The notes under the pieces: model-generated | The model's database searches: none | Told to the model about the DNA's origin: nothing | The model's input: the letters and a program-made list of their open reading frames with translations, nothing else | In this document: positions 33,301 through 40,909 of the stretch, in pieces | How positions within the stretch are numbered: the first letter of the stretch is position 1 | Layout of the letters: each line of letters opens with the position of its first letter | Program-made: the position numbers and the translations under genes | NCBI RefSeq assembly: GCF_017676385.1 | Contig: NZ_JAFFZN010000001.1 | Location: 372,001 to 436,000, forward strand | DNA: 64,000 nt | Direction: 5' to 3' | Origin: Streptomyces spirodelae | Lineage (GTDB): Bacteria; Actinomycetota; Actinomycetes; Streptomycetales; Streptomycetaceae

Positions 33301-35895
33301 GGCGTCGTAGGCGATGGCGGTGGTGTGCTTGAGCGGGTCGGTCACCGTGATGAGGTTGCTGACCTTGTCGTAGCCGTACCGCCAGGTGTGCTTTCCCGCA
33401 TCGGCTCCGTCGATGTGTCCGCGTGCGGTGACGGTGGTGACGCGGCGTCCGCCCTTATCGTAGGTGTGGGTGGTCTTCGCTCCCGTGCGGTCGGTGAACG
33501 AGGACAGGTGCCCCAGGGCGTCGTAGGCGTACGTGGCTGTCTTGCCTGACGGATCCTTCCAGGCCACTTTCCGGTTCGCCGCATCGTAGCGGTAGCTGGA
33601 CACACGCTCCGCCGCGTCTGTGACGGTGGTGAGGTTGCCCGCCTCGTCATACCCGTAGGACGTCGCATCACCGTAGAGCCCGGTGATCTTGGTCAGACGG
33701 TCGGCCGCGTCGTATGCGTAGCGCGTGGTGAAGTCTGCGGCATCCGCGCCCTGTTCGTTGCCCCGCGGGCTGGTGACCGTCACCGCTCTGCCCGCCTGGT
33801 CGAAGGCGCGGGTGGTCTTACGCCCCTCCGGGCTGGTTACCGAGACCTGGTTACCGGCAGCGTCATAGCCATAGGTGGTAGTGCCGCCTCCGGGCGAGGT
33901 CACCGTCTTGGGGAGGCCGGAAGCGGTGTAGGTGAAGCGGGCGGTGTGCCCGCTCGGGTCCTCGACCGAGGTCAGTAGGTGGTTCGCGTTGTAGGCGTAG
34001 CTCCACTCGTTGTACTCACCGTCCTCGTAGGAGGAGACATTCCCGTCCGCGTCATAGCTCCAGGACTCATCCCCATCCGCCGTACGGCGCTCGGTCTGCC
34101 GCCCCTGCTTGTCGTACTCCCAGGAGGTGTAGCGCAGCAGGGCGTCCATGGCGCTGGTCCGGTTGAAGTGCCGGTCGTAGCCGTACTGAACCTGGTTGCC
34201 GAACGGATCGAGCTGCGCGAACAACACGTTGTCGTGGTAGATGTCCGTCCACACCCCGCCGTCGGGCGCCGTGACGTCGACCTGGTCGAAGACTCCTGTC
34301 TTCGTGTACGCGAAAGATGTCTTCCCGCCAGAAGCATCGGTCTGCGAGGTGACCCGGTTCTTGTCGTCGTACACGTTGACCGCGCGGACGTTGCCGCGCT
34401 CATCGGTGATCTTGCTCAGATGGCGGTCGGCGTCGTATGCGTAGTGCTCGGTTTCGCCGTCCGTGCCCGTCACGCTGCTCAGCAGGTCATCGGTGTAGGC
34501 GTACTTGACGCTTCGTCCGTCGGCGAGCGTCAGCTTCGTCAGCCGGTCACCGGAGTAGGAGAGGGCGACCGTGCGTCCCGCGGCATCGCGGATGGTGGAG
34601 ACTCGCCCGCTGGAGTAGGTGAACTCCAGTCCCTGCCCTGCCTGGCTCTTCAAGGCTGTCAGCCGGCCGGAGGCATCGAACGAGTAGGTGCGATGGTCTC
34701 CAGTGGTCAGCCGGTAGCCCGCGTCCGTTGCGGCGAGTCGGGAGCGCGCCCAGTCAGGTGTGGAGTAGTCGCCGTCCTCCTGCTTGGCGTACAGGTGACG
34801 TGCGCCGCCCTCGCCGTGCAGGACGATATCCCCGTCCTCCTGCTTGTGCAGGGACACCTCCCAGGGCAGGAGCCATCCGCGACCGAGAGCGCCGCTGGTG
34901 GTGACGTCGGACGAGTAGGTGCGCTTCGCCTCGAACGCCACCCCAGGCGCTGGCACGCTCGCATCCGTGAGGCACTCGGTGAACGTTCCGGTCGAGGTGT
35001 TGATCGGGTCGGCTCGCAGCACGTCTGCGCGCGGGGCCCCACTCGCATCGCCGCACAGCCCGCCTCGCGCCGGGCCGTTCGCCAAGCTCGGTACCACCTG
35101 GAAGCCGACGTAGGCCGCCGCCGCGCTGCCGACCGGACTGTCGGGGTCCTCCAGCACCTCCGCGTGTGCCCAGATGAGCACCTGGTTCTGCGAGCTTGAG
35201 CACGGCTCGTCCGGGATGGGGATCTGCGCGGAGACCACCGGCGGCTTCGGCCCGTCCCTGCTGCTGTCGTCTCCCCAGCTCGGAGCGCTGACCACCTGGT
35301 CGAAGTCATAGGTGATGTCCTCACCCGTCGTACAGCGCTCCACCTCCCAGGTGACCTTCACATCCCGCCACTCCACCTCGTCGTTCTCCGGCCCGAGGTT
35401 CCACACCGAAGCCGACAAAGTGATCGGCTCCCCCGGCACAGCGACACCGTTGCGATGGGACACGTTCAGCGAACCCGCGCCATCCCACGCCGCCTTGGCC
35501 CCGAAGGGATCCTGCGCCATCAGCGGCACGATCATGCCCGTGTTCTTGATCTCCCCCGACGCACTCGTGACAGCAGCGCGCCTTCTCTTCCCCGGTCCTG
35601 CGGCACGTGAAGACTCCACCCGCTTCACGTCATCCGCAGTGGCCCTCTTCCCCGTGCTGTTCGCCAGAGCATGCGCCTTGGCGTCTCCAGCGCGCAGCCT
35701 GGTCTGCTCCCGGCGTTCTTTCAGAGACATCGGCTCCTGATGAGCCGCTGGCTGGGGCGCCGCCCCCACCCGGTCTCCGGCGCCACCGTCCTGCTGATCC
35801 GTCGACAGGCGCAACAGCCAGCCCCCGCCTGCCACAACGGACAACACCAGCAGCACAACAAGCAGACGCACCCGCACGGAAGCAGCGGTCAGCAC
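30376..35895 (-). CDS. Rhs-repeat polymorphic toxin with C-terminal deaminase-like domain
   Basis: The product is about 1839 residues. Order: an N-terminal signal-anchor helix (VRLLVVLLVLSVVAGGGWLL), a linker and beta-rich region, a DUF6531-type start of the Rhs cage (DPINTSTGTFTEC), about 25 YD/Rhs repeats (GxxYxYDxxGN type), and the Rhs core end with NDPANQSDPSG encoded near 31258-31269. A hydrophobic Gly/Ala region and a variable C-terminus of about 150 residues follow. The C-terminus has CAE (Cys codon at 30586-30588) and a CxxC pair 30 residues on, the zinc-site pattern of deaminase toxins, closest to the YwqJ-like type from memory. Rhs cages store and deliver such toxins to neighbouring cells. 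GTG 35895 was chosen over TTG 35922 because a GGGGGG stretch precedes it. Confidence 0.9.
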   Translation of the reverse strand: MLTAASVRVRLLVVLLVLSVVAGGGWLLRLSTDQQDGGAGDRVGAAPQPAAHQEPMSLKERREQTRLRAGDAKAHALANSTGKRATADDVKRVESSRAAGPGKRRRAAVTSASGEIKNTGMIVPLMAQDPFGAKAAWDGAGSLNVSHRNGVAVPGEPITLSASVWNLGPENDEVEWRDVKVTWEVERCTTGEDITYDFDQVVSAPSWGDDSSRDGPKPPVVSAQIPIPDEPCSSSQNQVLIWAHAEVLEDPDSPVGSAAAAYVGFQVVPSLANGPARGGLCGDASGAPRADVLRADPINTSTGTFTECLTDASVPAPGVAFEAKRTYSSDVTTSGALGRGWLLPWEVSLHKQEDGDIVLHGEGGARHLYAKQEDGDYSTPDWARSRLAATDAGYRLTTGDHRTYSFDASGRLTALKSQAGQGLEFTYSSGRVSTIRDAAGRTVALSYSGDRLTKLTLADGRSVKYAYTDDLLSSVTGTDGETEHYAYDADRHLSKITDERGNVRAVNVYDDKNRVTSQTDASGGKTSFAYTKTGVFDQVDVTAPDGGVWTDIYHDNVLFAQLDPFGNQVQYGYDRHFNRTSAMDALLRYTSWEYDKQGRQTERRTADGDESWSYDADGNVSSYEDGEYNEWSYAYNANHLLTSVEDPSGHTARFTYTASGLPKTVTSPGGGTTTYGYDAAGNQVSVTSPEGRKTTRAFDQAGRAVTVTSPRGNEQGADAADFTTRYAYDAADRLTKITGLYGDATSYGYDEAGNLTTVTDAAERVSSYRYDAANRKVAWKDPSGKTATYAYDALGHLSSFTDRTGAKTTHTYDKGGRRVTTVTARGHIDGADAGKHTWRYGYDKVSNLITVTDPLKHTTAIAYDAENRPVSTTNPLGQTRQVTYDDNGNVTRIQNAFYKVRNLKYDANQRLISAESKNGEATKFEYDADGNLTAEVSPLSERTTHAYDQDGLLMATVDPRGGEQGADPADFTWKFGYDADANPVSITDPLGNRRTAVFDAYGNRTAATDATGHTTRYAFDALHRVDKVTAPDGGTTTLGYDSAGYLATTTDAEGHTTSFGHDAEGRRTSTTDPLKRTVRAAYDAEGNLTRATNARGQTISAAFDPLGRTTKVDYSDDTPDTLLTYDELGRPTKVTDATGTRTLTYDDGQLASITAPGAPKAFKYRYEAGRVRYRYDTEGEDYRRSFDDNGRVTSQRFNYKTVTYGYDAAGNLTSTTLPTDTGRGETRAYDAAGRLASLTTPAGKRTFTRDAEGRITADTPAEGPATRYAYDDAGRMTRTCTDTSGTSCLDATSAGTTYAYDKSGNLLTEARDGKTTSHTYDAADQLTKTTTGSATTSYAYDPDGNQTKDGSDTYTYDPAGRVKTADLGADTYSFTYDADGNRTQTRKNGNPARTTHWDINSPLPQIATEYDGAGSLLAEYQDAPTGMPQSAHRSGKDTYLTHDRQNSVTGVYDTTGTETHRYTYGPWGKTDSKKGGGSGQPSAFGYTGQYKDPVLPDRLLLRARSYDPTQHRFTTTDPIRAGPDSANQSPYAYADNDPANQSDPSGLCPPCVRILGGGTIGGLIGGTSYTLNHWDDFNWRDLAKASGKGALIGAGAGYLAPAGSSFSAAMGLQGGRAYLTSTLVNAGVGAGYTWAVNTVQCQPTTPTDLLIGAAGGGAANLTGPAWNSLKASLSKTPTARTGGLLLDMPQLPSARGPAGKIPAVVETHSAPPNWSHASQMQRAEDMIEGFALKNYTRRTSTRAYVGGYNVRTGEIAVASSGGRFPGMAYCAEGNVCLALGGDAASVRITNAYTVEKVHGTLVVKPKPVCAKCQSDFPSPFQFPRGVQHDSPGPWDSQSY

Positions 35896-36281
35896 AATCC
35901 CCCCATAGGATCGACACAGCAAGCGCGCACCTATGTGCGAACTGTGAACATCAGACTCGGCTCACTGTGCTGCGATCGACAATGCCGCCTATCTGTAAAA
36001 GTCGGACACGTCTCAGAGTCGAAGCAGTGATCGTTACCCTGCCGTGATGTCGCTCTCATGTCCGACCCTCACTGAGTCAGGAATTCTTATTGGCTGGCCC
36101 CACCTCACTCTTGGCGACCACCCCCGTGGACAGGCCGTCGTCGGGACGGTCGTCGGTTCCGTCATCGCTGAGGCAGCCTCGCCATCCTGCGATGCCCCGA
36201 TGAAACCGCCATGAAATAGAGAACGCAGCACCCACGCGTCGATAGGGTGCGGTGGTGATGGGTGACGCAGGCAAGCTCGAA
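35896..36281. other. Upstream region of the Rhs toxin gene
   Basis: About 386 bp without a convincing gene. It should contain the Rhs promoter. Base composition is lower in GC than in flanking chromosomal DNA. I see no clear operator. Confidence 0.4.
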
Positions 36282-36545
36282 TCAGCGAGTCTCTCCCCGA
36301 ACGAGCTGGCGGAGATTGCCGCCGCGTTCGGACTTGGTGAGGTCGATGAGCCCCAGGTCTTCCGCCGAATTGTCCAGGTCCCACAGCCGCAGATGAGCGG
36401 AGACGACCTGCTTCGCGCAGCGAACCGCCCTGGGGGTCACGATGAGGTCCATCTCCAGCTGCCCCGGGCGGCTCTGGCTTCGTTCGTGCACGCCAGTTAC
36501 GTCGAACCCTGCGGTGTCGAGATGGTTCGGCATTGCGAGTTCCAT
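36282..36545 (-). pseudogene. Fragment of an HATPase_c (anti-sigma-type) ATP-binding protein
   Basis: An 87-residue frame resembles only the N-terminal part of Streptomyces ATP-binding regulatory proteins: VTPRAVRCAKQVVSAHLRLW followed by a DNSAEDLGL segment. These normally lead into the ELVTNA ATP-binding motif. Here that motif and the rest of the fold are missing and the frame ends in unrelated sequence. Such ATPases often sit beside XRE regulators in streptomycetes, which fits the divergent XRE gene. It is probably a decayed partner gene. Confidence 0.55.
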
Positions 36546-36697
36546 TTCGTTGGTCCGAAACCTCGGCAGAGGTCTCTGGTTGCGGTGTGTACTTGCGTTG
36601 CGGCAGTCAGCAACCATTGAGACAGCGCACGGGATCGATGTGCAGAGGTCGATGCGGACGCCTTCAGGCATCCGCATCAGGACGACGAGGACAGCCA

Positions 36698-38101
36698 ATG
36701 CCTCAGCCGGAGAAGGCCCTTGATCCGAGCAACTCACCCCAGGAGTGGTTCGGCCATGAGCTGCGACTGCGCCGCAAGGAACGCGGTTTCAGGACAGCTG
36801 CGTCCCTTGCGGGAGAAGTGCAGGTCAGCGTTGATGTGATCTTGAAAATCGAGAAGGGGACGTACCGATGTCCGCGCGACCTGGCCCCCAGGCTCGACGA
36901 AGCCCTGGGGACCGGAGGGCTCTTCATGCGGGCCTGGGCGATGGTGTACGGCGATGCGGATAAAAGGGCTGCCGAAGCGGATAAGAGGGGCCGACGGCCG
37001 GGGAACCGTAACCCGGTGGCCGGGGCAGGCCGCATCCTGGATGCAGATACCTCATCCGTGTCGACCGGGAGTCCTGAGCCTGTGGACCGTCGTTCCTTCT
37101 TCGCCGTCGGCAGCCTGGCCGCCCTCGCCCCCCTGGACCTCGCTCATCTGATGGGTGGGACGGGCCAGCTTCCTCTGCCGAAAAAGATCACTTCCCGGGA
37201 GATCCAGCAGCTCCTGTCCATCGCTGACGGTCTGCACAGCTGGGACCATGCTCACGGCGGGGGCGGCCTCGTCGGCGAGCTCGCAACAGGGGCCATGCAG
37301 TGGGCCGTGCGCCTGCTGTCACTCGACTGCCCCGAATCCCTGCGACAGCAATTTCTCACCGCCATAGCGCGCCTGGGCATCGTTGCGGGCGCCAGCCACT
37401 TCGACACGTACGAGCACGATCAAGCACGTGTCTCCTTCAAGGTGGCTGTGGAGTGCGCGGAGGAAGCCAGGGACTGGCACCTGCGCGCCAAGGGCTGCTC
37501 CTTCCTTGCTCGCCAGGCCATCTGGGTAGGTGACCCCGACGGTGGACTCACGCACGCGGAAAAGGGCCTGGTGCGCTCCGACCGACTGACCGCAACGGAG
37601 CGGGCCATGCTTCACACCGCCCGGGCTCGCGCGTTCGGGAAACTCCGCAACCCACGCGAGACACTGGCCGCTGTCGGAGCCGCCGACGACGCCTTCGCAC
37701 AGCGCCGCCCCGACCAGGACCCGCCGTGGATGGCCTACTACGACGAAGCCCAGCACAACGGCGACACCGCACACGCTCTCTTCGACCTGGCCGTCGGCGT
37801 GGACGGGTACAACCCTCAGCATGCCGGCCAGAGATTCCAGGCAGCCGTCCGAGGACACGATCCGGCCTTCACGCGCTCAAGAGCGATCTCCTGCACGAAG
37901 CTGGCCTCACTCGTCATGGCCAAGGGCGACCCGCGGGAGGCAGCCGACATCGGCCACAAGGCCATTGCACTCGCGGGCCCACTGACCTCCCGGCGAGCGG
38001 CCGACGACCTTCGCGAGCTGGGCCGCTACGCCTCCCGCCACAAGGAGATCCAAGAAGCCGCTGTTCTGCGGGAACGGATCACCGCTACCTTGCAAACATG
38101 A
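36698..38101 (+). CDS. XRE family regulator with TPR-like C-terminal region
   Basis: The 467-residue protein has an XRE helix-turn-helix (LRLRRKERGFRTAASLAGEVQVSVDVILKIEKG region) in the first 80 residues, a linker with DRRSFFAVGSLAAL, and a long helical region with TPR-like pairs. This layout is common in Streptomyces regulators with unknown signals. ATG 36698 was chosen because GAGGA lies about 9 nt upstream and the helix-turn-helix follows. It overlaps the phosphotransferase gene by 4 bp (ATGA), so the two products are probably made in a fixed ratio and act together. Confidence 0.85.
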   Translation: MPQPEKALDPSNSPQEWFGHELRLRRKERGFRTAASLAGEVQVSVDVILKIEKGTYRCPRDLAPRLDEALGTGGLFMRAWAMVYGDADKRAAEADKRGRRPGNRNPVAGAGRILDADTSSVSTGSPEPVDRRSFFAVGSLAALAPLDLAHLMGGTGQLPLPKKITSREIQQLLSIADGLHSWDHAHGGGGLVGELATGAMQWAVRLLSLDCPESLRQQFLTAIARLGIVAGASHFDTYEHDQARVSFKVAVECAEEARDWHLRAKGCSFLARQAIWVGDPDGGLTHAEKGLVRSDRLTATERAMLHTARARAFGKLRNPRETLAAVGAADDAFAQRRPDQDPPWMAYYDEAQHNGDTAHALFDLAVGVDGYNPQHAGQRFQAAVRGHDPAFTRSRAISCTKLASLVMAKGDPREAADIGHKAIALAGPLTSRRAADDLRELGRYASRHKEIQEAAVLRERITATLQT

Positions 38102-38979
38102 CCACCGAGGCAGCCCCCGCCCTTGACGCTCTCGCCCAGGCGTGCGCCCTCGTCGGCCTCAACTCACAGGGCGCCGAACCGGTGCGCATCGCCGAGAACC
38201 AGATCTGGCGGCTGCAGGAAGGCGTGGTCGCCCGCATAGCGCGGGCGGGCCAGCTGCACACCGCACAACGCGAGGTGCGCGTCGCCCGATGGCTTACGGA
38301 CCATGGCGTCCCCGCCGTCCGCGCCGCCAGCGTCCAGCAGCCAGTAGAAACCGACGGACGCCCCGTGACCTTCTGGGAAGAGCTCCCACCCAGCGAGCAC
38401 GGCACCGTCTCAGACGTAGCGCTTCTCCTGAAGCAGCTGCACTCGCTGCCGGAGCCCGACTTCAACATCGGCACTCTGGACCCCTTCGTGCGCGTCTCCG
38501 CCCGGCTGGACGCCGCGACGACGCTCCCGGACCAGGACGTGCGCTGGCTGCGCGGTCTCCACCGGGAGCTCGAAACCGCATGGGCCGAACTGCCTGCCGG
38601 CCTGCCGACCTGTGCCGTCCACGGCGACGCCTGGCCCGGAAACATCGTGCGCACCTCTGCGGGACCGCTGATGATGGACCTGGAACGCTTCTCTCTCGGC
38701 CCACCCGAATGGGACCTGGTCTCCAGCGCAGTTCGGGCCAGGACAACCGGAGCGGTATCACCGCAGGAATACGAGGAGTTCTGCCACACGTACGGCCACG
38801 ACGTCACCGACTGGGCGGGATACCCGACCCTGGCAGGAGCACGCGAACTGCGCATGGTCACGTACGCAGCACAGCATGCGGCATCCCACCCGGAATGGCG
38901 CACCCAAGCCCAGCACCGCGTCGACTGCCTGCGGGGACGCTGCGGACCACGTCCTTGGCAGTGGGAGGGCATTCCATAA
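38098..38979 (+). CDS. Phosphotransferase of the APH/choline kinase-like family
   Basis: The 293-residue protein has the APH fold signs: an N-terminal ATP-site lobe, the catalytic loop CAVHGDAWPGNIV (HGD..xxN) and the metal segment MMDLERFSLGPPEWDL, where Asp replaces the usual IDWE pattern. It should phosphorylate a small molecule such as an aminoglycoside, choline or nucleoside. Its start overlaps the XRE-TPR stop (ATGA). As element cargo it may modify an antibiotic or a signal; the substrate is unknown. Confidence 0.85.
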   Translation: MTTEAAPALDALAQACALVGLNSQGAEPVRIAENQIWRLQEGVVARIARAGQLHTAQREVRVARWLTDHGVPAVRAASVQQPVETDGRPVTFWEELPPSEHGTVSDVALLLKQLHSLPEPDFNIGTLDPFVRVSARLDAATTLPDQDVRWLRGLHRELETAWAELPAGLPTCAVHGDAWPGNIVRTSAGPLMMDLERFSLGPPEWDLVSSAVRARTTGAVSPQEYEEFCHTYGHDVTDWAGYPTLAGARELRMVTYAAQHAASHPEWRTQAQHRVDCLRGRCGPRPWQWEGIP

Positions 38980-39031
38980 ACGACCGCAACGGTTCCGCCG
39001 CTGAGCCTCGTCCATCAGAGCATCAACCAAC

Positions 39032-39226
39032 ATGCCAGCTGCCATGGAACTGTGGCTGGATACTCAGCTGACGTCCCAGGCCCTATCCTCAACAGACACC
39101 TCATACGCCAAACTCGCGGCCGGGGTCGGTATCCGCACCACCGTCGACTACCGCTACATCACCGAAGCCATCGGCCTCCTGGCCGCACTCAGGTTGTTGA
39201 CGAGCGTCGAATCAAGTGACAAGTAA
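39032..39226 (+). pseudogene. Remnant of an IS5-family transposase (helix-turn-helix part)
   Basis: A 64-codon frame resembles the helix-turn-helix region of Streptomyces IS5-type transposases in the stretch TSYAKLAAGVGI...YRYITEAIGLLAAL. The catalytic DDE region is absent and sequence after 39200 is unrelated. No inverted repeats were recognised. It shows that an insertion sequence once sat near the right end of the element and decayed. Confidence 0.6.
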
Positions 39227-39534
39227 CCCTCGAGTAGTTTTCTCGGCCGAAGGACCGGCCCCTTGTCCGGACGTGGCGAGCGAACCCTCATGCAAGATCG
39301 ATACCAAGGCCTGAAGCGCGCCCACGAGTGCCGCGCGCTGGATCGTGACCAGGCGTTCTCTCTCGCGTCCCCGCCGACCTCAGCGCGCGGCCATGACGCC
39401 CCACACGCTGCAGTGGTGCCGCCTCCAGTAGCGTGAGAGCGAAGTAGACGCCACCCGGTCAGCGCGCACTCCTCCCAGAGGCGCCGGCCGGGCTCAGCAA
39501 TCCACTGGTCGCCCGAGAGGCAGCACAGCCCCGG
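39227..39534. other. Right-end non-coding stretch of the element
   Basis: About 308 bp with no convincing gene on either strand, between the transposase remnant and the right direct repeat. Integrase arm-type sites could lie here, but none was recognised by eye. Confidence 0.35.
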
Positions 39535-39809
39535 CACGTGCGTAACAGATGCGTGACGGCCAACGCTCTACGCGAGAGACTGTCCGAGACGGACGATACC
39601 GCTCAGTAGTTCGACTGATTCGCCGTCAGCAAACTCAGCAACAACTCAGCATCAGCCCCGACAGTCCCCGCTCCAAGGCGCCACGAAGCGCCGAGATCAA
39701 CACCCCCTCGATCCACCGCCAACCTGTTGCGACCTGCAAAAACGCCGTTCACAGCGGCAGCTGCTACCCTCGCGTGGAGGTACACATGAGAATGCTGATC
39801 AACGTTCCC
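39535..39809 (+). repeat. Right 275-bp direct repeat with dhaK upstream region and first codons (attR side)
   Basis: This is the gapless counterpart of 23823-24097 (about 90% identical). It contains the GGAGGT ribosome binding site (39776-39781) and start codon of intact dhaK. A 50-bp block (39680s-39730s) is identical in both copies. If crossover took place at the 18-bp core, this copy arrived with the element and now supplies the promoter and first codons of dhaK. Confidence 0.9.
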
Positions 39810-40778
39810 GAATCGGTCGTGCCCGATGCGTTGCGCGGGATGGCGGCGGCTCATCCGGAGCTGACGGTGGACGTCGACCGGCGGGTGGTGGTCCGCAGAG
39901 ACGCGCCCGTGGCCGGGAAGGTGGCGCTGATCTCGGGCGGGGGTTCGGGGCACGAACCGCTGCACGGCGGATTCGTGGGGCCGGGAATGCTGGATGCCGC
40001 GTGCCCGGGCGAGATCTTCACCTCCCCCGTCCCCGACCAGATGGTCGCCGCGGCGGCGGCCGTGGACAGCGGCGAGGGCGTGCTGTTCATCGTCAAGAAC
40101 TACACCGGGGACGTCCTCAACTTCGACATGGCCGCCGAACTGGCCGAGGACGAGGGGATGCGCGTCGCCAAGGTGCTGGTCGAGGACGATGTGGCGGTCA
40201 CCGACAGTACGCACACGGCCGGGCGCCGCGGTACCGGCGCCACCCTGTTCGTGGAGAAGATCGCGGGCGCGCTCGCCGCCGAGGGAGCCCCGCTGGAGCG
40301 GGTGGAGGCCGTCGCGCGCCAGGTGGCCGAGTCCGCACGCAGCTTCGGAGTGGCGCTGAGCGCCTGTACGACGCCCGCGAAGGGCAGCCCGATGTTCGAG
40401 CTGCCGCCGGGCGAGCTGGAGTTGGGCGTGGGCATCCATGGCGAGCCGGGCCGTGAGCGGCGGGCGATGATGACCTCCGGCGAGATCGCGGATTTCGCCG
40501 TCGACGCCGTGCTTGAGGACCTGCGGCCGGAGGAGCCGGTGCTGGCCCTGGTCAACGGTATGGGTGCGACACCGCTGCTGGAGCTGTACGGCTTCTGCGG
40601 CGAGGTCCACCGGGTGCTGGCCGAGCGGCGGATTCCGGTCGCCCGTACGCTCGTCGGCAACTACGTGACCTCGCTGGACATGGCGGGCGCCTCCGTGACG
40701 CTGTGCCGGGCCGACGAGGAGCTGCTGCGGCTCTGGGACGCGCCGGTGCGCACCCCGGGGCTGCGGTGGGGCGCCTGA
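39786..40778 (+). CDS. dhaK: Dihydroxyacetone kinase subunit DhaK
   Basis: The 330-residue protein is the dihydroxyacetone-binding subunit of the PEP-dependent dihydroxyacetone phosphotransferase. The glycine-rich GGGSGHEPLHGGF motif and His218 in GVGIHGEPG, which binds dihydroxyacetone as a hemiaminal, are intact. ATG 39786 has a GGAGGT ribosome binding site. Its first eight codons and upstream 250 bp duplicate the left end of the inserted element, so the gene seems to have been rebuilt by integration. It is followed by dhaL and dhaM, forming one operon that feeds dihydroxyacetone phosphate to glycolysis. Confidence 0.95.
   Translation: MRMLINVPESVVPDALRGMAAAHPELTVDVDRRVVVRRDAPVAGKVALISGGGSGHEPLHGGFVGPGMLDAACPGEIFTSPVPDQMVAAAAAVDSGEGVLFIVKNYTGDVLNFDMAAELAEDEGMRVAKVLVEDDVAVTDSTHTAGRRGTGATLFVEKIAGALAAEGAPLERVEAVARQVAESARSFGVALSACTTPAKGSPMFELPPGELELGVGIHGEPGRERRAMMTSGEIADFAVDAVLEDLRPEEPVLALVNGMGATPLLELYGFCGEVHRVLAERRIPVARTLVGNYVTSLDMAGASVTLCRADEELLRLWDAPVRTPGLRWGA
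39792..39809 (+). other. attR core candidate
   Basis: Identical to the 18-bp core at 24080-24097; codons 3-8 of intact dhaK. Confidence 0.75.
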
Positions 40779-40909
40779 GCCCACACGGGACAGCGGCGCG
40801 ACATCGCGGCGCGCGGCGCGGCGATGGAGCAGTACCGCGTTACAACAACACAGCATTCGCACCACTACGGCAGCAGGACCGGGACCGGGACAGCGGCGAA
40901 GGAGCAGGA

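Larger units (their letters stand above)
24080..39809. mobile_element. Integrative element of about 15.7 kb inserted in the 5' end of dhaK
   Basis: Boundaries are set by the 18-bp identical cores at 24080-24097 and 39792-39809. Inside the left end are a tyrosine integrase and an excisionase gene. Cargo: a NUDIX/seven-TM/ImmA-like operon, an MmyB-type XRE regulator, an Rhs polymorphic toxin with a probable immunity gene, an XRE-TPR/phosphotransferase pair, and decayed fragments of an ATPase and an IS5-type transposase. No replication, relaxase, FtsK/Tra or phage structural gene was found, so it is probably non-autonomous or mobilised by another element. The right end contains a second copy of the dhaK promoter region and start, which keeps dhaK intact after insertion. 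Confidence 0.85.

Noticed and set aside
33979-35199. Plus-strand frame of 406 codons inside the Rhs gene
   Set aside because: It is a shadow of the Rhs repeats on the minus strand and has no family features.
39549-39785. Upstream extension of DhaK by 79 residues
   Set aside because: The extension is in the duplicated non-coding leader, has no DhaK homology, and ATG 39786 has a GGAGGT ribosome binding site.
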